Assembly: GCF_025024155.1 (NCBI RefSeq)
Contig: NW_026251710.1
Span: 682,001 to 746,000 of the forward strand
DNA: 64,000 bases
From: Gamsiella multidivaricata
Lineage: Eukaryota; Mortierellomycota; Mortierellomycetes; Mortierellales; Mortierellaceae
Reading direction: 5' to 3'
Shown: piece after piece, positions 56,489 to 64,000 of the stretch
Layout: every line of letters starts with the position of its first letter
Numbering within the stretch: the stretch's first letter is position 1
Position numbers and translations under genes: made by a program
The notes under the pieces: generated by a model
Seen by the model: only the letters and a program-made list of their open reading frames with translations
Told to the model about the DNA's origin: nothing
The model's database searches: none

Positions 56489-57936
56489 TTACTCGGTATC
56501 CATGGCTTCACCCTGAGGCAAGTCCTCTCCTGCAGCAGTCGTCTCTGTTGTTGCGGTACCAGACTCTAATTGGTCAAGGTAGCCCTTGAGACGATCTCCC
56601 TCAATCAAATGCCAATCCTGTCCCTTGCCAACGACACCAATCGAGCAGTTGTTCAAGTTCAGCTCCTTGTCCTGCTGAAGTGTCTCATGCAGAGCATGAA
56701 GACCGTGCATGATCAGTGCGTCAACGTCCGCTGTTGTATCATTGTTGAATAGTTTGAATAGTGAAGGTCACTTGGTTATAAAGGTGTTGTAACGGTAGCA
56801 GTTCGGTGGGCAGCAGTATCATCATAAAGCAGACAGAAGTTCGGAAAAACAAGGACATACCTTCGCCAAAGTCCTTTGCAAACTTTTCCAGATATGTTTT
56901 TGCACTCTGGCTCTTGGCGCCAATGCTGATGCCATAGTATTCCAGGCAATTGGCATTGGGCACGCACTCGTACAGGTGAGGGCCGGTATCCTCGTCATAG
57001 CTTCCGACCAATAGCCCGACACCGTAGGGACGACGTCCATAGTTCTGGGTGTTGACCTGTGCCTCTAATGGATGTCATAGTAAAAGATTGTGTTGGTTAT
57101 CGTGCAACTAAAGTGTTCTGGTGTCCATTGGGCGTTAGAACAAAACGTCCAACATACTGTCACCGATCAAAGATACAAGCCTGCTGCCGGGCATGGGGCG
57201 ATCGTACATCATCTTGGACTTCATGCACTCTGTTCTCATGAAATTACTAATGTGGGTATGGAGTAGCAAGTACAAAAAAAAAAAAAAAAAAAAAAAAATG
57301 GTTAGTGATATTGATAACCACATACAAAAAAATGTCTGAAACTTCGTTGAGATGCATCTGATTCGGTTCAGTCCAATTCTGCCCCTGCCATTCCTTGCTA
57401 TTTGATTGATATTGCCGTCCAATTATTGGTCAGTTGGTCATTCGTTCAGGGCTTACCTGAGGACACGGGCATCCGAGACGAGACCGGCAATAGCGATGCC
57501 GACATGGTTATCGATCCTGAACAACTTTTGCTGATGCGACGCCAATTCTCCCGAGGAACGCTAGTAGTAGAAGTTAAGATCCATGGTTCATGTAGGTTAG
57601 CTTCCATTTAGAGGCGCGTGTCCAGATCGCCCGTGTACGGGTACGGATCTCCTTGAATGTGGCCTTGCTATTACCTTCAAGGCCAGAAGGACGACATGGG
57701 TACTGGAGCGCAGGCCAACGGAGGCAGATCCCTGTTTGACGGCCTCAAGCGCGTATTCAATTTGATGGAGACGGCCCTGTGGTGACCAGGTCGAGATATC
57801 GTTATCGTATTGGTTTCGGAACTGGAATCGAAAGAGAGAAGTGGACGTGTCATTCCATGTTAGCCGACGTGTCAAAAGTATCCTCCTGTGGTTTGAGACG
57901 AATAGTGACAGTTTTCAGGATAAAAACGCGTACCAT
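56489..57936 (-). CDS. PRE5: 20S proteasome subunit alpha6 (PSMA1/Pre5)
   Basis: Exons 57936-57934, 57821-57675, 57560-57457, 57246-57158, 57064-56861 and 56730-56489 give 262 residues. [20 protein letters not shown] is the alpha-subunit N-terminal signature of PSMA1; then come [24 protein letters not shown] and [14 protein letters not shown]. The acidic C-terminus (G-E-A-M-D-T-E) is also typical. Alpha subunits form the outer rings that gate entry to the proteolytic chamber. The initiator ATG alone makes up the coding part of exon 1 and is followed at once by GTACGC. PSMA1 proteins start M-F-R-N-Q-Y, so this join is well supported. One intron holds a poly-T run (minus strand) of about 25. 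Confidence 0.93.
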
Positions 57937-58418
57937 GGCTACTGTGATGTGATGGGGGGCAGGATGAAGTTATGAATGGAAAAAAAGGAAAAAAAAAGTA
58001 GCAAGCTATGAAAGTGAAGGAAGATGCACAGTGCAATGGAGACGAGCAAGTGGACATACGAAAGACTGAACGCGCGTTCGAGGGTAACAGTCACCAGGGC
58101 AAGGCGCGCGATCGCTGAGACCAGTGACGTCATCATCAACGGCGCTGTGCGCGCTGGCGCCAGACACGGCGGATATGTAGTAGCTGAGTAGAAGAACGTA
58201 ATTGGATTCTTTTTACGCGTCAAACGAGGAGATTCCGGCACCTGTGGTATGCTTGATATGCTTGATATACTTGATATGCTTGATATACTTGATATGCTGT
58301 GTGCCTGGAAAAGACTCGCGGAAAAAATTGGTGGCAATATTGCCGTGTTTCTTTTGATTGTCAGCGTGCTTTGGGGTCAACAGTTTTGCGAGGCAACCCT
58401 CTCCTACGACGTGCCGCT
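57937..58418. other. divergent promoter, proteasome alpha6 and DGCR6-like
   Basis: About 480 bp between two start codons on opposite strands. It holds the short tandem repeat at 58249-58297 and A/T-rich sequence next to the proteasome gene. The open frames crossing it (minus 57939-58337) are a by-product of the repeat. Confidence 0.6.
58249..58297. repeat. 9-bp minisatellite in divergent promoter
   Basis: About five copies of tatgcttga / tatacttga in tandem, alternating g and a at one position. It lies about 120 bp upstream of the DGCR6-like ATG and about 310 bp upstream of the proteasome ATG. Repeat number may vary between strains. Confidence 0.85.
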
Positions 58419-59782
58419 ATGAGCGATAATGCACATCGATCACCACAAAAACTGGCTCCTGGAGGAACCCCTTCTGGGGCATCACAGGCGCCGGAGACCC
58501 CAGGCTCCTCATCCTCATCCCCATCCTCATTTATGTCCAAGTTCTATACGCCCATGAACCCAACCTACATCCCACAGCCCCCTGCTCCCATTCCCATACC
58601 ACGCTCCCAGCTCCCGTCGCAACCTCAACAGACACCATACACAACAGCACTGGCTAATCAAACCGCAGGGCCCTCGATAGGGGCAAACGCCGCTCTTCTA
58701 CTAGCCAATTTGACCACAATCCCCGGCTTCCTCTCCGAGGCAGCCATTCAGGAGGCACGCCTAGAGTACTCCAAGAAACAGTCTATCACACCGTTTACAG
58801 CACCCGTTCTATCTTCGTATTCCCATGAGCATGCACCAAATCTGGTCTCGCAACCTTTTCAATCGCACCCTACTCAGTATCACCAGGTCCCAGTACAAGG
58901 ATATCACTCAGATGCGCCGCTCCCACATCCGGATTCAAATCCTCAAACTGCATCAAGCGCCAACACTTCTTCTGATCGAAACGCATCGATTGGAGTCCTA
59001 CTGAAGGAATTGCAGCAATCAGAATCTCCCTCTTCATCAAAGCCATTAGCGGCACCAACAAGTTCTCTTCCAACAACCATGCCGGCGCCAGCACCGTCTC
59101 TGCCAAAACCATTGCCTGAGCCTCAAACACCAGAGGATTATAGTAGCGGCAAGATCACACCACAGCTGCTTAAGCGGTTAGCTGCAATTTCTGAGAACGA
59201 TGCCCAGCAAGGCGGCACTCTCTTGAATGAGATCAAAAGGTTAAAAGAGCGACAGGTATGGTTCTAGTCCTTTCGATGTTCAGGTTATTCGACGCTATTT
59301 TTTGATCCACTTAATGAAAGCTACATGTTTTACCATGGACACGATGCAATCTAGTTAAAGACAGAGAGGTCACTATTCGAGAGTCGACAGGCCGTGCTGG
59401 CAAGACAGAAACAAGAGCTCGTAAAGCTGCAGGCCAGGTACACGCACAACCCTTTGAATTTATAGTTATTTTTTGTGCGACCCTACTTGTGATGATTTAC
59501 TAACATTGAACCAACTGCATTTAAATCTACATGCGTTTATGTTTTAGCGAAATCATGGGCGTGGATATTACCAGCCAGCTCCGAAAGATCAAGGCCGAAC
59601 ATCATGCGGAATTGAAGCAGTTCGACAAGAATGTGATCCGACAAATGGATAGGGAGATTGCGAATGCGCAGGGGGGCTTAGCAAAGGCAGGGGTACCGAT
59701 GATGTTGCAAACGCAAGATCCGGTCATGATCGCAGCACAGATCAAGGTCTTGAGGTTGTTGGAGGACATGTTGCAGACTTGA
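58419..59782 (+). CDS. DGCR6-like coiled-coil protein
   Basis: Exons 58419-59255, 59355-59437 and 59548-59782 give 384 residues. The first 255 residues are Pro/Ser/Gln-rich without a domain. The C-terminal 130 form a coiled coil (L-L-K-R-L-A-A-I-S-E-N-D, E-I-K-R-L-K-E-R-Q, R-Q-A-V-L-A-R-Q-K-Q-E-L). The end, with Q-M-D-R-E-I-A-N-A-Q-G-G-L-A-K-A-G-V and then Q-I-K-V-L-R-L-L, follows the DGCR6/Drosophila gdl pattern, in which L-D-x-K-V-x-D-Q-Q-x-T-L-x-K-A-G-V precedes a short helix. The role of DGCR6 is not settled. The ATG at 58419 is chosen because the upstream in-frame ATG (58299) would add a leader that overlaps the promoter repeat. Confidence 0.7.
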
Positions 59783-60268
59783 CGTAGAAGCGATAACGGG
59801 AATAGAAATAAAAAACAATAACCAAAAAGACAAGGCAGTGTTGTGCATGGAGAACTTCTGCAACACCTTTCCATCGAACTCTTACCCATATTCCCTCTTT
59901 AAAGCACTGCTTCCTAAACGTTTCCTCCATGATTCATTGCGTGCCAGGTCACTCCTTGCGCGGTTTACCGAACGCAAATTCATTTCGGTTGCTCTTCTTC
60001 ACTTTTCAAGACCGTTGCCAGTCATGTCGTAATATCTTCGTCTGCAGCGAAGCCAAAGATGTTTTTCCTGAAGCATTTCAAACTTCTCTCGCGTGCTTTC
60101 GTGCTCGACTTGAGGCGTTTTTACGACCACAGTAGCCTGCTAATTCTGCATTCTGGTTGGTTTATGCTGTAGGCTTGGAAATATCAGAAGAGATGGCACG
60201 TTTAGGGCCCTACTTGTGCTTTATGTGAACAAGGATAGGATCATTAGTACCAATTTCGATTTTTTTAC

Positions 60269-60299
<31 letters not shown>

Positions 60300-60977
60300 G
60301 GCGCGTCGCGTAACCGAACATGGGCTCTACTCATTTTTCATTATTCTTGACAGCAGCGTGCGACCTCTTTAACAGGGGACACTTTCCGATGACGATCGAA
60401 TACTACCTGACCGGGTGTTTTGGCGATAACTAGTATGAAAAAAAATCCCCTGATCATCGTCTTCATTTGGAACCCGCCAATAGAGCAAGGTCGGTCCTAA
60501 GGTATTTCAAGCGGCAGGTTCTGGTGCCCTAGAATATAATGAAGGCAACGGCTATTGCTTCGAGAACAAAGTACGTAGTAGATTGGCTCTTGTATTGGTC
60601 GCTGTTGGAAATACTCTTGACTGAACTCTTGTCTCTTTCGCGCTGGTTTCCAGTTGATCTTGGCGGTTTTAAAACAGGTAGTGCGATCGACTACCTCGCC
60701 CACCAGAGATGCGGTCCCAAATTGACCGAGATCATCAAGGAATACCCCCTTGTGTGGAAGGTCATGGAGACAGACGATAACCGCTCAAGGCGGACCATGC
60801 CGCAAGCTTTCTGACAATACCAGAGGGTTTAACAAAGACAATACTTCTGCAGAGTGCTGTTGAATATTCTGCTCTGCGGTCCATCCATATTCAAATAAAA
60901 TTTTGTTTTATTCAAGTGGCATGATGAGGTCCTATGTACAGACACCTGAGTGAAGGATTCGAGCTGTCGCTGGTAAG
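59783..60977. other. intergenic, DGCR6-like to Nudix gene
   Basis: About 1.2 kb. A run of about 31 T lies at 60268-60299. Protein-like pieces at 60488-60814 are listed separately. Nothing else seen. Confidence 0.45.
60488..60814 (+). pseudogene. unrecognised coding fragment, possibly three short exons
   Basis: After an AG at 60486 the frame reads V-G-P-K-V-F-Q-A-A-G-S-G-A-L-E-Y-N-E-G-N-G and ends at a GTACGT donor near 60572. After an acceptor near 60654 comes L-I-L-A-V-L-K-Q with a GTAGTG donor. After an acceptor near 60705 comes R-C-G-P-K-L-T-E-I-I-K-E-Y-P-L-V-W-K-V-M-E-T-D-D and a stop at 60812-60814. The pieces share phase and have protein-like composition. No start codon or upstream exon is evident, so it may be the 3' remnant of a gene. 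Family not recognised. Confidence 0.3.
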
Positions 60978-62105
60978 CTACTCAATCTTGCCCTCGGTCT
61001 TGAGCGCGTGGAAGAGTGCCAAGGCACTAAGCAGTTTAGCATCTGGTGCGACCTTGTACGCATCCTTGAGATCAACGAGGGACACAGTGATATTTTCGCC
61101 ATGATCGCGTAGTCCTCCAAGTCGACCCTCGATTGCCTGCAGTTCGTTCCATTCCATGTCTACAAGGGCAATAAAAGACAATAAGTAACATGACAAGTAC
61201 AGGTTGTTTATATGAGCAGATCGCTGTTAGATTGATTTAAGGAACATACCTCTACGACTGAAAAACAGCCTGAGGAACTCATCGCATCCTCCTGCAGAAG
61301 GGTACACGCCCCTCCAGTTTGACCCATACGCGAGCTGAGTCATGTCGATCAGCTTGTCGTGTTCAAGCGTGATGCCACACTCTTCTTTGAGTTCTTCTGC
61401 GCACTTTCCCTGTTTAGTATGAGAAAGAAATTACGTTAGAGTGATGCATTACAATGACCACCGGTATACTGGTCACAACAATGTCCAACAACTTACCACA
61501 AAGTCGCCGCTATCATCAATCATTCCTGCAGGAATCTCTGGGAAGTGAAAGGACGGGACAGCGAGTCTTGCTTGCTTTGTAAGAACCACATGTTCCGAGA
61601 CGGCACCCGACGGTTGCTTGGATCTGAGAACTAAGAGGACAGCTACAGCCCCACCGCGCTGTACTCCCGTTCCAGGATCAAATAAAAACGGACCCAAAGC
61701 GTGTCAGTACCAGTCGATCCCAAGGACGAGCGCATTTAAGAGCTGATCAATTAGCATCCTTACCATGAAGACAAGTCCAGGCGGTTTTGCGCCCGACTCT
61801 GTCAACTCCGCATCGACTGCAATGTTGGCAAACCCAACTTTTTTCCCAAAGTAGTCGACATTGTTGACTTCAACCTTGTGGACCTTGACAGGGATCGCTG
61901 CCTGCTTGTTCGTGGATTTAGCGGATCCTTCTGTCTGACCTTGAGAAGATGACTGGGCTTCGAGCGCGGCTTCCTCCTTTCCAAGGCTCTTGGCCCAGTC
62001 CTGGAGGGGTTTGAAGTCGGAGACGTGCTGGAGATTGATTTTGTCCGAGGTGGCGACCAATGGAATCGATCGCGAACCGATTTTGAGGACGTGCTTGGCA
62101 GACAT
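60978..62105 (-). CDS. Nudix hydrolase, ADP-sugar diphosphatase type (NUDT14 / plant NUDX14-like)
   Basis: Exons 62105-61764, 61658-61497, 61409-61250 and 61159-60978 give 281 residues. Before the Nudix box is the substrate loop R-G-G-A-V-A-V-L-L-V-L. The box itself is P-A-G-M-I-D-D-S-G-D-F-V-G-K-C-A-E-E-L-K-E-E-C-G-I, split by intron 2. It is followed by Y-P-S-A-G-G-C-D-E and then G-L-R-D-H-G-E-N-I, both characteristic of plant NUDX14 and animal NUDT14, which hydrolyse ADP-ribose, ADP-glucose or UDP-glucose. The Nudix box has C-A-E-E-L-K-E-E where the consensus is R-E-x-x-E-E: the catalytic Arg is replaced by Glu (A-E-E for V-R-E), an unusual change. The first 95 residues are poorly conserved. 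Confidence 0.88.
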
Positions 62106-62516
62106 GACTGGAATGGAGGCGACAGGAATGATGAAAGTGAATGAGAATGGATGGGGACCAAGAATGAAGAAAGAGTGATGTAGCCGGTGAACACAAGCGC
62201 AGTGCAGCCTAATACGATGTAGTCTACGGAAATGCAGTCGCGTTTAAACCCTGTGGAGCCCCAACTACAGAGTCCTCCTCGCACAGCACATGGAACGCGT
62301 CGTGACTGAAATACAAAAAGCATATCAAATAGAGACATGTAAAGGCCCGCCGTCAATCAGCTTTCTTTCCTTTCCCATCCTCTTCTTGTCTACTTTCAAC
62401 TTTTCTGCTATCTACTACTCATTTCTACTTCCTTCCCTTAAAGCCCCAACTACACCCAACCAGATCTTTCAGTCGCCATCAAGATCTTTGCGCCAATCTC
62501 TATTTCTAGACCCTCT
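62106..62516. other. divergent promoter, Nudix gene and DBP5
   Basis: About 410 bp separates the two start codons. The DBP5 side is strongly C/T-rich (62350-62515). No gene seen. Confidence 0.6.
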
Positions 62517-64000
62517 ATGGCAGACCAGCAACTGTGTAAGGAGAAAACAACTCAAGACCCTCCATCTTTGGAGACAGCAACACTAGTGAAAAAAGTGGAG
62601 ATGCGTACTAATCCGATGCTTCTGCCTGCACTTGTTGTGCATCCCACACAGCGAAGGAAGACAAGAGTGCCTTGCATGCCATCCATAGTATCCACGTCCT
62701 TTCACAGGAACCGAACTCTCCTCTCCACTCCGCCACCACCTTTGAGGACCTGCACCTGTAAGCACCTAGGGTAGAGCCATAATTTTTTGCAAAGACACTA
62801 TTTCATAATCTTTATAGATGGAAAGATTGTAATATCGATGGCTATTCTTCCATCTATCTTGATCACAGGAGTAAGGATCTCCTCAAAGGCATTTACAACT
62901 CTGGGTTCGCCAGACCTTCTAAGATCCAAGCCCATTCACTGCCTATGCTGTTGAAGAACCCACCCGAGCACTTGATCGCTCAAGCACAGTCAGGAACCGG
63001 CAAAACTGCTGCGTTTTCCTTGGCCATCTTGACTCGTCTCAATTACAGCGATCCCTCTACTCAGGTGAGTAGCCGCAGTCAGCCTGGCGCTCCGGAATGC
63101 ATTGTTAAACTGATTGCCGTCTCTTTTTTTTTTATAACGTTCTATTAGGCGATCATTTTGGCACCATCGAGAGAGCTGGCACGTCAGATTGTCGAGGTCA
63201 TGAAAAGGCTCGCAAAGTTCACCTCGGCCGTCATCACCCAGGTTGTCCCCGAAAGCGTATACCGCAAGGAGCCAATCGAGGGTCACGTCCTCGTTGGGAC
63301 TCCCGGCAGGATGACTGACATGATCACGCGAAGGATTCCCGGAACAGAGGGTGGTCGCCATGCTAGAACGTTTATCAACGTGTCCAAGGTGGGGATGCTG
63401 ATCCTCGACGAGGCTGATTGTATGCTGGATGCTCAGGGACTTGGAGATCAAAGCCTTCGGATCAAGAAGTGGGTTCTTTATAAAATTGGAAAACGTACTA
63501 CTGTGCTTATGTGCATCATGCCTGATTCTCTTTTTTTTTTCTTTTTTTTTTTTCTAGATTTCTGCCGAATGATATCCAGCTGGTGTTCTTTTCGGCAACA
63601 TGGGACGAGCATGTCATTAAATTTGCTGACCGATTTACGAGCGGATCTGCGAACCATATTCGCCTGCAGACCTATGAACTGACGTTGGAGTACGTGAAGC
63701 AGTTCTTTATCGACTGTGATGATGAGGAAGATCGATTCCGAGTCCTTATTGCGCTCTATGGGATCATGACCATTGCTCAGAGCATCATCTTTGTCGAGGT
63801 TTGGACTCTTTCTCTTGTGTTGCGCACGCGATTCTTTCGGAAAGGTTTCTTCTCGTTACTAACTTGGTCTCTTTTTCTTTCTCTCTTTCTTTTTTCATTG
63901 TTGTTGTTGCTGCCGCTATCGTTGTTGTAGAGGCGTGATGTCGCTGAGAGGATCGCACGTAGAATGATAGCAAGTGGTCACCAGGTATCCTTCCTGCATG
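62517..64000 (+). CDS. DBP5: DEAD-box RNA helicase Dbp5/DDX19 (3' end beyond window)
   Basis: Exons 62517-62535, 62652-62757, 62869-63064, 63149-63468, 63558-63798 and 63931-63984, with a GTATCC donor after the last. Order: M-A-D-Q-Q-L-S-K-E-D-K; S-P-L-H-S-A-T-T-F-E-D-L; the Q motif G-F-A-R-P-S-K-I-Q; motif I A-Q-S-G-T-G-K-T; Ia A-P-S-R-E-L-A-R-Q; G-T-P-G-R; the DEAD box L-D-E-A-D; motif III F-S-A-T-W; then R-R-D-V-A-E-R-I. N-P-P-E-H-L-I-A-Q before motif I and Y-V-K-Q-F-F-I-D-C mark Dbp5. Dbp5 works at the cytoplasmic face of the nuclear pore, where Gle1 and inositol hexakisphosphate switch it on to strip export factors from mRNA. Exon 1 codes for only six residues and one base; its donor GTGTAAGG-region choice is set by phase. 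The rest of RecA domain 2 is cut off. Confidence 0.92.

Noticed and set aside
58299..58418. Upstream in-frame ATG adding 40 residues to the DGCR6-like protein
   Set aside because: The added sequence overlaps the divergent promoter next to the minisatellite and reads as non-coding; ATG 58419 is preferred.

Overview
This window is nuclear DNA of a filamentous fungus. Genes are split by short introns (mostly 50-150 bp) with GT..AG borders and pyrimidine-rich 3' ends, on both strands, with no operons. The gene set fits an early-diverging fungus, most likely Mucoromycota and perhaps Mortierellomycotina: a KIF15-type kinesin-12, a LAMTOR1-type Ragulator anchor starting MGCC, a DGCR6-like protein and a PSMA1 proteasome subunit sit together. 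The lineage is inferred from family distribution, not from a database search.

Layout. 1-105: 3' end of TIM13. 1417-3028: mpaB/rubber-oxygenase-type heme oxygenase. 3318-4985: class A Hsp40. 5277-7076: SAGA subunit Sgf73/ataxin-7. About 7.1-10.1 kb: no firm gene, one possible decayed minus-strand gene. 10170-13874: large protein with a RING finger and an RRM. 14280-16647 (minus): MFS transporter that looks dead. 19379-20449: G-protein gamma subunit with a long low-complexity leader. 21257-24240 (minus): LAMTOR1-like lysosomal anchor with very long introns. 24855-26728: Pus9/Rib2-type pseudouridine synthase with a GC-AG intron. 27320-28074 (minus): eL31. 29524-30696 (minus): secreted, probably GPI-anchored phosphoesterase. 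32091-34037: membrane-anchored multicopper oxidase. 34209-35537 (minus): CoA-pyrophosphatase-type Nudix enzyme. 36061-36831: decayed CAP/PR-1 secreted protein gene. 40437-41198: receiver-domain response regulator. 45130-49035: Zn2Cys6 regulator with polyQ. 49348-56253: kinesin-12. 56489-57936 (minus): proteasome alpha6. 58419-59782: DGCR6-like coiled-coil protein. 60978-62105 (minus): ADP-sugar-diphosphatase-type Nudix enzyme. 62517 to the right edge: Dbp5/DDX19 RNA helicase, cut by the window end.

The genes are mostly housekeeping and do not form one pathway. The looser parts (7-10, 16.6-19.4, 31-32, 35.5-40.4 and 41.2-45.1 kb) hold little coding sequence and several gene relics. Two relics can be named: the transporter, with at least five lesions, and the CAP gene, with matching pieces scattered across frames. 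A 43-nt imperfect inverted repeat near 43.6 kb is the clearest non-genic structure. I saw no CRISPR array, no tRNA or rRNA gene, and no recognisable transposase. Exon joins were made by eye, and most were checked by codon phase.
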